From Deltaproteobacteria bacterium (GTDB lineage: Bacteria > Desulfobacterota > Desulfomonilia > UBA1062): DNA of 52,610 nt. The notes under the pieces are model-generated. The model was not told the DNA's origin. It did no database searches and saw only the letters and a list, made by a program, of their open reading frames with translations. The position numbers and the translations under genes are program-made. Location: contig JAKPQL010000016.1 in assembly GCA_029547045.1 (NCBI GenBank), positions 1 through 52,610 on the forward strand. The letters run 5' to 3'. Shown piece by piece: positions 41,925 through 49,729 of the stretch. Numbering within the stretch: position 1 is the first letter of the stretch; each line of letters opens with the position of its first letter.

Positions 41925-42536
41925 TCAATCCCGGCGGGCCTTCGCCCTGAGCCCCGCGTGGGCCGCCTCCACCTGGGCTCGGGTCTCCTCCAGAGAGGCG
42001 CTGTTGTCGATGACCAGGCTCGCATACCGCCGCTTCTCCTCGATGGAGAGCTGGGCGCGGACCCTGGCGAGGGCCTCTTCCCGGCTGATGGCGTCGCGCA
42101 CCATGAGCCTGGTGATCTGCTGGTCCTCGGGGCAGTACACCACGATGACCTCGCTGAGCCCCCTGTGCATGCCCGTCTCTATGAGCAGGGGCACATCCAG
42201 GATCACCAGCGCGTCCGGAGAACCCTGCCGGATGGCCGAGACCTGCTCGTCCATGGCGCGCATCACCTCGGGGTGGACCACCTCCTCCAGCATGGCCCGC
42301 ATGGCAGCGTCGTTGAACACGATGCGGCCCAGGCGCTCCCGGTCGATCTCGCCGCCCGCATGCAGGACCTCGTCGCCGAAGATCCTCACGATGGCCTCCC
42401 ACGCCCTCGTGCCGGGACGCACCACCTCGCGGGCGGTCCAGTCTGCATCCACGATGAAGGCTCCCAGGTCCCTCAGGATGGCTGAAACGGTTGATTTTCC
42501 CGTGGCTATCGAGCCGGTAAGCCCGGCAACGAGCAT
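41925..42536 (-). CDS. coaE: Dephospho-CoA kinase
   Basis: A 203-residue P-loop kinase that phosphorylates dephospho-CoA in the last step of coenzyme A synthesis. MLVAGLTGSIATGKSTV carries the P-loop, FIVDADWTAREVV the substrate-binding DAD-like motif, and LVILDVPLLIETG the family LVxDVPLL element. RLMVRDAIS is the lid. The start overlaps the end of the pgeF-like gene by 31 nt. Confidence 0.95.
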   Translation of the reverse strand: MLVAGLTGSIATGKSTVSAILRDLGAFIVDADWTAREVVRPGTRAWEAIVRIFGDEVLHAGGEIDRERLGRIVFNDAAMRAMLEEVVHPEVMRAMDEQVSAIRQGSPDALVILDVPLLIETGMHRGLSEVIVVYCPEDQQITRLMVRDAISREEALARVRAQLSIEEKRRYASLVIDNSASLEETRAQVEAAHAGLRAKARRD

Positions 42537-43195
42537 GAGCGCCCCCCGATCACCGAGATGTTCCTGCCCGTGGACTCGCCGTCCCTCCGGTAGGAAAAGA
42601 ATGATGCATGGTTGCAGCACGTGCAGGACTGCACCTGGTGGATTCGCTCCCTGGCGATGCCCGCGGCCAGGGCCTGGTCACGGGCGATGCGGTGGAGATC
42701 CACGAAGTTCCTGCCTGCATGCCTGCGGTCGGGCTCCGCGCGCAGGGCGTGAAGGACCTCGGGTCCTACTGCATAGCAGCACGGACCTATGGAGGGCCCC
42801 ATGCTCACATGGATCTTCCGAGCGCCGCACCCTCCCATGAGCCGCACCGCCTTGGGGAGGATCCCGCCTGCCAGGCCCCTCCAGCCCGCGTGCACGGCGG
42901 CGATCACGGGTGAGTCGTCCGTCCACAACAGGACCGGAACGCAGTCCGCGGTCCGTATGCACAGTACAACGGCCGGGTCTTCGGAGATGACGCCGTCCGC
43001 CTCGGGAAAGGAGCCGTCGTCCACCTCCTCCACCCGGATGATGCGGTCCGAATGGACCTGGTTCAGGCAGACGATGCGGCTGCCCGGCAGCAACTCATGG
43101 AGTCGGGCCCAGGCCGTCTCGGGTCCCCGATGCAGTCCCTCGGTGACATCCCGTCTGCAGAACACCCCTGACATACGGGATGCTATAGCGTACAA
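42506..43195 (-). CDS. pgeF: Multicopper polyphenol oxidase/purine-nucleoside family (PgeF/YfiH)
   Basis: About 229 residues of the YfiH/PgeF family: CLNQVHSDRIIRV, ADGVISEDPAVVLCIRTADCVPVLL, VIAAVHAGWRGLAGGIL, IGPSI-like MGPSIGPCCYAV and CTCCNHASFFSYRRDG. Cys and His zinc ligands of the active site are present. The E. coli enzyme clears wrongly incorporated L-Ser from UDP-MurNAc during peptidoglycan synthesis. The start is unclear: I chose a TTG with a weak AGG upstream because the first strand (GLYAIASRMSG) is needed; ATG 43174 and GTG 43243 are alternatives. Confidence 0.85.
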   Translation of the reverse strand: MYAIASRMSGVFCRRDVTEGLHRGPETAWARLHELLPGSRIVCLNQVHSDRIIRVEEVDDGSFPEADGVISEDPAVVLCIRTADCVPVLLWTDDSPVIAAVHAGWRGLAGGILPKAVRLMGGCGARKIHVSMGPSIGPCCYAVGPEVLHALRAEPDRRHAGRNFVDLHRIARDQALAAGIARERIHQVQSCTCCNHASFFSYRRDGESTGRNISVIGGRSCSLPGLPAR

Positions 43196-43268
43196 GCCGG
43201 ATGCCTGACAAGGGGAAGCGTCCTCGGGAACACCTCTCGGCACGCCGCCCGGGCACGGCTTTTGTCCC

Positions 43269-43297
43269 TTGACATCGGCACAGGCGGCATGTAAATA
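43269..43297 (+). promoter_or_regulatory. Sigma-70-type promoter of rpmH-rnpA
   Basis: TTGACA (43269-43274), 17 nt, TAAATA (43292-43297). The -35 box is a perfect match. The start would be about 43304, and GAGGTAA precedes the rpmH ATG at 43334. No DnaA box is visible in the gap. Confidence 0.75.
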
Positions 43298-43333
43298 CTT
43301 ACCGCTTAAAAATACTTGTTTTTGAGGTAATAC

Positions 43334-43468
43334 ATGAAGCGCACATTTCAACCGCACAATACCAGGCGCAAACGCACGCACGGCTTCCTGGTCCGTATGC
43401 GCACCAAAGGTGGAAGGCTTGTCATCAACCGGAGGAGAGCCAAGGGAAGAAAACGCCTGTCCGTCTGA
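43334..43468 (+). CDS. rpmH: Ribosomal protein bL34
   Basis: A 44-residue, strongly basic protein. [20 protein letters not shown], then [21 protein letters not shown], is the standard L34 sequence at the standard length. The TGA overlaps the rnpA start (TGATG). L34 lies in the 50S subunit near the 23S rRNA core. The rpmH-rnpA-yidD-yidC-jag order is the common bacterial one. Confidence 0.97.
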   Translation: MKRTFQPHNTRRKRTHGFLVRMRTKGGRLVINRRRAKGRKRLSV

Positions 43469-43830
43469 TGCCCGACGAGAGATTCCCCCGAGGAGAACGC
43501 CTGCTCAAGCGGGTTGAATTCAAGAGGGCTGAAAAGGACAAGACCGTTCGGCTGGTCACCCGGCACCTGGTCATCATAGCCGCACCCAATGACACCCAGC
43601 ATACCCGGATAGGAATCACGGCGAGCAGGAAGATCGGCACAGCGGTCAGACGGAACAGGGTGAAGCGGCTCCTGCGTGAGATATACAGGAGAAACAAGGT
43701 GTTGTTCCCGAAGGGCCATGACCTTGTCCTCATCGCAAAGAACGACATGACGGATACCTCCTACCACGGGCTCCTTGCCGAGATCGCAAAGGCCATGGGA
43801 TCATGTACATGGGGAAAACCATTCTCATAA
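43468..43830 (+). CDS. rnpA: Ribonuclease P protein component
   Basis: A 120-residue basic protein. RNR motif: [28 protein letters not shown], which binds the RNase P RNA and tRNA leader. It starts [14 protein letters not shown] and has ITxSRKxGxAVxRNRxKR as in all family members. It overlaps rpmH by one base and yidD by 28 nt. The C-terminal tail after position 105 is variable. Confidence 0.95.
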   Translation: MPDERFPRGERLLKRVEFKRAEKDKTVRLVTRHLVIIAAPNDTQHTRIGITASRKIGTAVRRNRVKRLLREIYRRNKVLFPKGHDLVLIAKNDMTDTSYHGLLAEIAKAMGSCTWGKPFS

Positions 43831-44048
43831 CACTGATACGCCTCTACCAGAAGGTGGTGTCGCCCCTGCTGGCACCGGCCTGCAGGTTCCACCCCTCGTG
43901 CTCCGAGTACGCAGTACAGGCCATCACCGTCTACGGGCCGCTGCGCGGGCTGCTCAAGGCGGCCTGGCGGGTGCTCCGCTGCAATCCCTACTCCAAGGGT
44001 GGCTTCGATCCCGTGGAGAAAACCCTTGGGAGTATAAAAAATGGATGA
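43803..44048 (+). CDS. yidD: Membrane-protein insertion factor YidD
   Basis: An 81-residue protein. [30 protein letters not shown] contains the family's CRFxPSCSxYA cysteine cluster, and [13 protein letters not shown] the CNPxxxGGxDPV motif. It is a peripheral inner-membrane protein that helps YidC. The start lies inside rnpA; ATG 43809 (MGKTIL) is an alternative. It overlaps yidC by 8 nt. Confidence 0.92.
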   Translation: MYMGKTILITLIRLYQKVVSPLLAPACRFHPSCSEYAVQAITVYGPLRGLLKAAWRVLRCNPYSKGGFDPVEKTLGSIKNG

Positions 44049-45639
44049 AAAACAGAGAACTACACTCGCCCTTGCGCTCACGGCCATCATCCTGATCGTC
44101 TGGTTCGTGGTCTTCGACCAGACCAGACAACCCAAGGAACCGGCCGCCACCGAACAGAAAACCGCACAGGCGCAGCATAGCCTGCCAGCCCGGGAAGCCA
44201 AGCCCATCAGCGTGGCCCCGGTCCAGGCCACTCCCGCAGTCCAGGCGCCCGGCAGCAGCATCGTGGTGGATACCCCGCTCTACAGGGCAACCTTCACCAC
44301 CACCGGGGGCTGCCTCACATCCTTCAGGCTGAAGAAATACCTCACCACCATGAAGGCTGACGCTCAAGCCGAAGAACTCCTCACCGCACCCATGCCCACC
44401 CTCATGCTCGGCGCAGGAGCGACGGACGCAGGGCTGGCCTACGAGGCGTCACGACAGGGCAGGTTCTCCCTGGACAGGTCCGAGGCCATCGAGTTCAGGG
44501 CCGAGGCCGCACCGGGGGTGACGGTGAGGAAGATCTATTCCCTCGACCCGAACACCTACCTGCTGGGATACAGGACCGTGGTGGAGAACCACACCGCATC
44601 CCCCATGGCCGCTCCCACAGCGGTCGTCTTCGGCAGCACCTATCCCCTGGGCAAGAAGCTCGAGGGGTATGCCTTCCAGGGCCCGGTCCTGCTCAACGGA
44701 AAGCACCTGGAGGAGTTCAAGCTGGACAAGGTGAAGAAGCCGGATTCGTTCCGGGAGTTCACCGGTGCGGTCCAGTGGTTCGGGTACGAGGACAAGTACT
44801 TCCTCCAGGCCATCATCAACATGGATGCGCCGGAGACCACCCTCATGGTGAAGCGGGCCAGTGAGCGGACTGTGGAGCTCCACTACAAGACAGCCCCTGC
44901 CAGCATCCAGCCCGGCGCGGCATTGTCGCGGGACAGCCTCATCTTCCTCGGCCCCAAGGAGATCAAGACCCTGAAATCGGCAGGACACAACCTCTTCAAG
45001 GCCCTGGACTTCGGATTCTTCGACATCATCGCCAAGCCCCTGCTCATCTCCATGAACTGGATCTACCGCTATGCCGGGAGCTACGGATGGACCATCATCA
45101 TCCTCACCGTGATCATCAAGATCCTGCTCTACCCGCTCACCCTGAAGAGCTTCACCTCCATGAAGGAGCTCCAGAAGATCCAGCCCCTCATGAAGGAGAT
45201 CCAGCAGCAGTACAAGGACGACAAGCAGAAGATGAACCAGGAGCTCATGCGGCTCTACCAGGAGCACAAGATCAATCCCATGGGCGGATGCCTGCCCATG
45301 CTCCTGCAGATCCCCATCCTGTTCGCGCTCTACAAGGTGTTCTACCAGGCCATCGAACTGCGGCACACGCCATTCCATATCGTGGGGACCTGGCTTCCGG
45401 ACCTCTCGGCGGCGGACCCCTACTGGATCACCCCCATCCTCATGGGCGCCACCCAGTTCGTCATGCAGAAGATGACGCCAACCACCGGGGACCCCATGCA
45501 GCAGAAGGTCATGCTCATCATGCCGGTGGTGTTCACCGCGCTCTTCATCAACTTCCCCTCGGGACTGGTCATCTACTGGCTCGTGAGCAACATCCTCTCG
45601 ATCGTCCAGCAGGCCTACATCAACAGGAAGCACGCATAG
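44041..45639 (+). CDS. yidC: Membrane protein insertase YidC
   Basis: A 532-residue insertase. The N-terminal anchor ([15 protein letters not shown]) is followed by the large periplasmic beta-domain typical of Gram-negative YidC. The conserved C-terminal core begins [28 protein letters not shown], then the cytoplasmic hairpin ([36 protein letters not shown]) and [23 protein letters not shown]. It inserts membrane proteins alone and with Sec. Confidence 0.97.
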   Translation: MDEKQRTTLALALTAIILIVWFVVFDQTRQPKEPAATEQKTAQAQHSLPAREAKPISVAPVQATPAVQAPGSSIVVDTPLYRATFTTTGGCLTSFRLKKYLTTMKADAQAEELLTAPMPTLMLGAGATDAGLAYEASRQGRFSLDRSEAIEFRAEAAPGVTVRKIYSLDPNTYLLGYRTVVENHTASPMAAPTAVVFGSTYPLGKKLEGYAFQGPVLLNGKHLEEFKLDKVKKPDSFREFTGAVQWFGYEDKYFLQAIINMDAPETTLMVKRASERTVELHYKTAPASIQPGAALSRDSLIFLGPKEIKTLKSAGHNLFKALDFGFFDIIAKPLLISMNWIYRYAGSYGWTIIILTVIIKILLYPLTLKSFTSMKELQKIQPLMKEIQQQYKDDKQKMNQELMRLYQEHKINPMGGCLPMLLQIPILFALYKVFYQAIELRHTPFHIVGTWLPDLSAADPYWITPILMGATQFVMQKMTPTTGDPMQQKVMLIMPVVFTALFINFPSGLVIYWLVSNILSIVQQAYINRKHA

Positions 45640-45648
45640 GAGAGAACC

Positions 45649-46428
45649 ATGGAAGAGGAGTACAGGGAGTTCGAAGCCAAGACGGTGGACGAGGCCATCA
45701 TCCTCGCCATGAAGACCTTTCATGCCGATTTCGAGGATCTCGACATCAAGGTGCTCTCGGAAGGATCCAAGGGGCTCTTCGGTCTCGTGGGGAGCAGGAC
45801 GGCGAAGATCCAGGCCAGGCACAGGCCCTCAGCAGAAGCAATGAAGACACCCCCGGCACAGGCCGAGAAGACCCCGGCCCCAGAGACGGTCAGGGGTCCG
45901 GCCCCTGCGGTCCCGAAGGGGAGCGGCAGCGCCCAGGCCGGAGCAGCCATGGAGTCGAGTGCCGTCGGCGCCCCCCCGGAGGAGGCGCTCGCCTTGGCCA
46001 GGGACATGACCGGAACCATCCTCGACCTCATGGGAATGCCGGCCGAGGTCAAGATACGTGAGGAGGGGGTGCTGGAAATAGTGGGCGACGGTTCCGGAAT
46101 CATCATCGGGAAGCGCGGGCAGACCCTGGACGCACTCCAGTTCGTCATCAACAGGATCGTCAACAAGTCCCGTACCGAGCCGGTGTACATCACCCTGGAC
46201 ACCGAGGGCTACCGGCAGCGTCACGTGAACCACCTCCGGACCATGGCACTGAAGATGGGGCAGAAGGCACGGCGCACGGGCCAGGCCGTATCCCTTGAAA
46301 AGATGAACCCCTACGACCGCCGGATCATCCACCTCGCCCTGAAGAACGAGAACGGCCTGAACACCAAGAGCATCGGCGAGGGCGTGTACAAGAAGGTGGT
46401 CATCGTGCCGAGGAAGTCATCGCGATAG
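45649..46428 (+). CDS. jag: Jag/KhpB RNA-binding protein
   Basis: A 259-residue protein with an N-terminal Jag_N domain (residues 1-55, GSKGLFGLVG), a Pro/Ala-rich linker, a KH domain with GIIIGKRGQTLDALQFVINR (variant GxxG), and an R3H domain with MNPYDRRIIHLAL. KH and R3H bind RNA. It is the usual partner gene of yidC. Its stop TAG shares bases with the apparent ATA start of mnmE. Confidence 0.93.
   Translation: MEEEYREFEAKTVDEAIILAMKTFHADFEDLDIKVLSEGSKGLFGLVGSRTAKIQARHRPSAEAMKTPPAQAEKTPAPETVRGPAPAVPKGSGSAQAGAAMESSAVGAPPEEALALARDMTGTILDLMGMPAEVKIREEGVLEIVGDGSGIIIGKRGQTLDALQFVINRIVNKSRTEPVYITLDTEGYRQRHVNHLRTMALKMGQKARRTGQAVSLEKMNPYDRRIIHLALKNENGLNTKSIGEGVYKKVVIVPRKSSR
46411..46427 (+). promoter_or_regulatory. 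Shine-Dalgarno and apparent near-cognate start of mnmE
   Basis: AGGAAG (46411-46416) is followed after eight bases by ATA (46425-46427), which overlaps the jag stop in an ATAG arrangement. ATC at 46419 is another candidate. No ATG, GTG or TTG is available in frame between the upstream stop (TGA at 46296) and 46518. Confidence 0.5.
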
Positions 46429-47741
46429 ACACGGACACCATTTATGCCGAGTCAACCCCGAGGGGTCGAGGCGGCATCAGCATCATCCGCATCAGCGGGG
46501 AGCATGCCCCTGAGATCGTGGGGCGCATCACCCCGCACGCCCGGCTTGAACCGCATGTCCAGGTCCCGGCCCTGGCCGGGGAGCCCTCCGGATCCTTCAT
46601 CGATCAGGTCATGGTGGTGTTCCACCCCGGGCCCCGCTCTTATACGGGCGAGGACCTGGTGGAGATCAGCTGCCACGGCAACCCCCTGGTGGTGGATGGC
46701 ATCCTCGGCCTCATCGGGGCCACCGGCCTGGCCAGGCTCGCCCACCGGGGCGAGTTCACCAGGCGGGCCTTCCTGAACCGGAAGATGGACCTGCTCCAGG
46801 CCGAGGCCGTGGGTGCACTCATCGGATCGACGAGCGCCACGGGCTGCGACATGGCCCGCTCCCTCCTCAAGGGCGAGCTGTCACACCGGGTCGGTGTACT
46901 GCGGGACGCACTGGCCGGCATCACCGCCGAAATTGAGTCCACCTTCATCACAGAGGAAGAGGGTGTCGACGCCCTGGACATCAGGGAGAGGATCCTTCCC
47001 GTGAAGACGGCCATCGACTCGCTCCTCGAGGGCGCGCAGGAATCGGCCAGGCTCTATGCGGGCATCAGCACCACCATCGCGGGGGCACCGAACGTGGGCA
47101 AGTCCTCCCTGTTCAACGCCATCATCGGGAGCGACAGGGCCATTGTCCATCACGAGGAAGGCACCACCCGGGACGTGATCAGGGAGCACCTGATCATCGA
47201 GGGGGTGGATTTCATCTTCCACGACACCGCTGGCATCAGGGAGACCGCCTCCGGCCCCGAGCAGATGGGCATCGAGAAGACCATGGAGGCCCTGGCGTCC
47301 TGCGACCTGCTCATCTACGTGGTGGACGCCAGGCGGGGAGTGGCGCCCTTTGAGCGAAGGTGGCTCTCCCAGGCGCGCCGGACCATCATTGCCATGAACA
47401 AGATCGACCTCCTCGAAGGCGAGCCCGTCTGTGAGTCCGGATACGAGACCGTGCCCGTTTCCGCCAGACTCGGCACCGGGGTCAGGGATCTCATGACGGC
47501 CATGGCGCGGGCGTTCTCCCAGGACCGGCCCCGGGTGTTCCTGGACAGGCATATCCTCCTGCTCAGGAAGGCGAGAAGGAGCCTCGACTCGTGCCTTGCG
47601 GCAGCCCGGGAGGGGCTCACCCCGGACGTGATGGCCATGGACATCCGGCAGGCGGCACAAGAACTGTCCCTGATGACGGGCGAAAACCTCGAGGGGGACA
47701 TCCTCGAGCAGGTCTTCAGCCGGTTCTGCGTGGGGAAATGA
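46425..47741 (+). CDS. mnmE: tRNA modification GTPase MnmE (TrmE), apparent ATA start
   Basis: About 438 residues if started at ATA 46425. The sequence just after it, DTIYAESTPRGRGGISIIRISG, is the family N-terminus, so the first standard start codon (GTG 46518) would delete an essential strand. The folate-binding and helical domains follow, then the G domain with G1 GAPNVGKS (220-227; E. coli 226-233), TTRD, DTAGIRE and NKID, and the C-terminal CVGK. MnmE with MnmG modifies U34 of tRNAs. mnmG is not adjacent. Confidence 0.93.
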   Translation: MDTDTIYAESTPRGRGGISIIRISGEHAPEIVGRITPHARLEPHVQVPALAGEPSGSFIDQVMVVFHPGPRSYTGEDLVEISCHGNPLVVDGILGLIGATGLARLAHRGEFTRRAFLNRKMDLLQAEAVGALIGSTSATGCDMARSLLKGELSHRVGVLRDALAGITAEIESTFITEEEGVDALDIRERILPVKTAIDSLLEGAQESARLYAGISTTIAGAPNVGKSSLFNAIIGSDRAIVHHEEGTTRDVIREHLIIEGVDFIFHDTAGIRETASGPEQMGIEKTMEALASCDLLIYVVDARRGVAPFERRWLSQARRTIIAMNKIDLLEGEPVCESGYETVPVSARLGTGVRDLMTAMARAFSQDRPRVFLDRHILLLRKARRSLDSCLAAAREGLTPDVMAMDIRQAAQELSLMTGENLEGDILEQVFSRFCVGK

Positions 47742-48283
47742 TGGACAGTCGCATCGTCGAGTGGATGAGGGAGATCGAACGCTTCAACCCCCGGCTCCAC
47801 CTCATGGGCCCGGCAATGCTGCAGAGGCTCGAAGGGGAACTGCAGGTCATGATCCCGCTGCTTGAGAGGATCGACGAGCCCGAGGTGGCGGACCTCGGAT
47901 CCGGGTCAGGGCTGCCTGCCATCCCCTTCAAGATACTCCACCCCGGGACACGGGTGGTGCTCATCGAGCGGAGTGCCGTGAAGTGCACCTTTTTGAGGCA
48001 TGTGGTCCAGGCCCTGAGGCTGGACGGCGCCGAGGTCCTGACCCTGGACCCGCTGCGCGCGCCTGCCGGACCGTTCGATGCAGTCCTTGCCCGGTCATTC
48101 TCCCCGCTGGAAACCCTTGAGGAGGTGTGCCTGAAGATCCTCAGGGACCAGGGAAGGCTCTACTACCTGTTCACCGGCACCCTGCCACGCCTGGGGGAGC
48201 GCTTCCGCCTGGACCGGACGGTTTCGCAGGCATCCCAGAGCCACCGGCTGAGCCTCGCGGTGTTCACCCGCCTTCCTGGATGA
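47738..48283 (+). CDS. rsmG: 16S rRNA m7G methyltransferase RsmG (GidB)-like
   Basis: A 181-residue class I methyltransferase. RFNPRLHLMGP at the start is the family equivalent of WNKAYNLTSV. The AdoMet-binding motif is EVADLGSGSGLPAIPFKI, followed by LIERSAVKCTFLRHV and FDAVLARSFSPLETL. It is about 25 residues shorter than E. coli RsmG, mostly N-terminally. The start overlaps the mnmE stop (ATGA); ATG 47741 is next. It converges with hsp20, overlapping by 20 nt. Confidence 0.88.
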   Translation: MMDSRIVEWMREIERFNPRLHLMGPAMLQRLEGELQVMIPLLERIDEPEVADLGSGSGLPAIPFKILHPGTRVVLIERSAVKCTFLRHVVQALRLDGAEVLTLDPLRAPAGPFDAVLARSFSPLETLEEVCLKILRDQGRLYYLFTGTLPRLGERFRLDRTVSQASQSHRLSLAVFTRLPG

Positions 48284-48710
48284 TGGGGATCTTCCTCGCC
48301 TTGGCCCTGACGGCCTTGGGCAGGACGACCTCCAGGACGCCTGCATGGAAGTTCGCCCTGACATGGTTCAGGTCAAAGCCTTCGGGCAGGTTGAACGACC
48401 GCTTGAACCGGCCGTACTGGCGCTCGATGACGTGGAAGCTCTCTGCCGCATCCTCGTGCTCGAAGGGCTTGTTCCCGCTGATGGTGAGCACCCCGTCGTT
48501 GATGTCCAGGGAGACCTCATCGCGCCGCACGCCCGGCAGTTCCACCTTGATGGTCAGGGAAACATCGTCCTCGTAGATGTCCACATGGGGGACGAACTGC
48601 CCGGGGCTGCGGGTAAGGCCGCTGTCCTTGAGGCTCTCCTCGAAAACCCTGTTCATCCGATCCTGCAGGAACATGAGATCACCGCTGGGGGAAATCTTCT
48701 GAATGGCCAT
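48264..48710 (-). CDS. Small heat-shock protein (Hsp20/alpha-crystallin)
   Basis: A 148-residue chaperone. The alpha-crystallin core covers about 42-135: HVDIYEDDVSLTIKVELPGVRRDEVSLDI, GVLTISGNK, ERQYGRFKRSFNLP and the terminal AxxxxGVLEVxLPK motif (ANFHAGVLEVVLPK). The I-x-I-like IPII near the end would dock between subunits. It binds unfolding proteins without ATP. It is just downstream of rpoH on the same strand, so probably part of the heat response it controls. Confidence 0.94.
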   Translation of the reverse strand: MAIQKISPSGDLMFLQDRMNRVFEESLKDSGLTRSPGQFVPHVDIYEDDVSLTIKVELPGVRRDEVSLDINDGVLTISGNKPFEHEDAAESFHVIERQYGRFKRSFNLPEGFDLNHVRANFHAGVLEVVLPKAVRAKARKIPIIQEGG

Positions 48711-48728
48711 GGATCCTCCGCCCGTTCC

Positions 48729-49586
48729 CTACGGCAGCATGAGTTCCACGTGGCCGGCCAGCGCCTTCTTCAGCTTGACCTTCACGCTGTTCTCGATCTG
48801 ACGCACCCGCTCCTTCGAAATGGCATACTGCCTGCCCAGATCCTCAAGGGTCAGGGGATTCTCCGCCATGAGGCGGTGCCGGGCGATGTCCCGCTCCCGG
48901 GGGGTCAGCTTTTCCAGGGCAGCGTCGATCTGCTTCTTCACGAAGGTCGCCCGCTGCGACTCCATGACCCTGTCTTCGGGGTTTGACCTCGTGTCCGCGA
49001 GGAAGTCCAGGAAACTCGTGTCTCCGCCCTCGGTCATGGGGCTGTCCAGGGACTGGTCCCGGTTGGTGAGCCGGGAGATGATCTCCTCGATCTGGTGAGG
49101 ATCGGCGTCGAGCCGTGCCGAGAGCGCCTGCGACTTGCCGGAGATATGCTCGTCCACGACGTCCTCTTCCGCCGACATCCTGTTGAGCCCGTAGAAGAGC
49201 CGCTTCTGGAGCTTGGTGGTTCCCAGCTTCACCTGGGAGAAGAACCTGAGGATATGGTCATGGATCATGGCCTTGATCCACCACACCGCATAGGTCATGA
49301 GCCGGTATCCCTTGGTCGGGTCAAACTTCTTCACCGCTATCATCAGCCCGATGGTCCCCTCCTGGATGATGTCCTCGAGGGGCAGGCCGTACCCGGCATA
49401 ATCCATGGCGATGCGGACCACGTTGCGGAGGTTCGCATTGATGAGCCTGTGAGCGGCATCGATGTCCCCGTACTCCCGCAGACGGACCGCTAGATCGAAT
49501 TCCTCCTCCTTGCTCAGGGCGGGAACCTTGTCGAAGGTCCCCATCATGGACGCAACCGCGCCGTTATACACAACTGGAAGCTGCAT
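48729..49586 (-). CDS. rpoH: Heat-shock sigma factor sigma-32 (RpoH)
   Basis: A 285-residue sigma-70 family factor. Region 2: LINANLRNVVRIAMDYAGYGLPLEDIIQEGTIGLMIAVKKFDP, and YRLMTYAVWWIKAMIHDHIL. The sequence QKRLFYGLNRM corresponds to the RpoH box (QRKLFFNLR) that distinguishes RpoH from other factors. Region 4 has LTLEDLGRQYAISKERVRQIEN. The start at 49586 is a normal ATG with GGAGAGG upstream. The Hsp20 gene follows. Confidence 0.93.
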   Translation of the reverse strand: MQLPVVYNGAVASMMGTFDKVPALSKEEEFDLAVRLREYGDIDAAHRLINANLRNVVRIAMDYAGYGLPLEDIIQEGTIGLMIAVKKFDPTKGYRLMTYAVWWIKAMIHDHILRFFSQVKLGTTKLQKRLFYGLNRMSAEEDVVDEHISGKSQALSARLDADPHQIEEIISRLTNRDQSLDSPMTEGGDTSFLDFLADTRSNPEDRVMESQRATFVKKQIDAALEKLTPRERDIARHRLMAENPLTLEDLGRQYAISKERVRQIENSVKVKLKKALAGHVELMLP

Positions 49587-49676
49587 CGTGGATTCCTCTC
49601 CTTTGCCAGAGTGATGTAAATCTTCAACAATACCGTGTTTCTATCAGCATTTCGTATTTTTAGATGAAAAAAAGGG

Positions 49677-49705
49677 TTGAAGGTTTCATCATATCCAGGT
49701 AAAAA
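49677..49705 (+). promoter_or_regulatory. Promoter of the mltD-like gene
   Basis: TTGAAG (49677-49682), 17 nt, TAAAAA (49700-49705). The start would be near 49712, 18 nt before the ATG at 49730. It shares a 140-nt intergenic region with the divergent rpoH gene, for which I find no clear promoter. Confidence 0.5.
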
Positions 49706-49729
49706 AACGGCAATTCGGAGATCCATGTG

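Noticed and set aside
43244..43333. A possible oriC next to rpmH
   Set aside because: The gap is only about 90-140 nt, without DnaA boxes or AT-rich unwinding repeats, and dnaA is absent.
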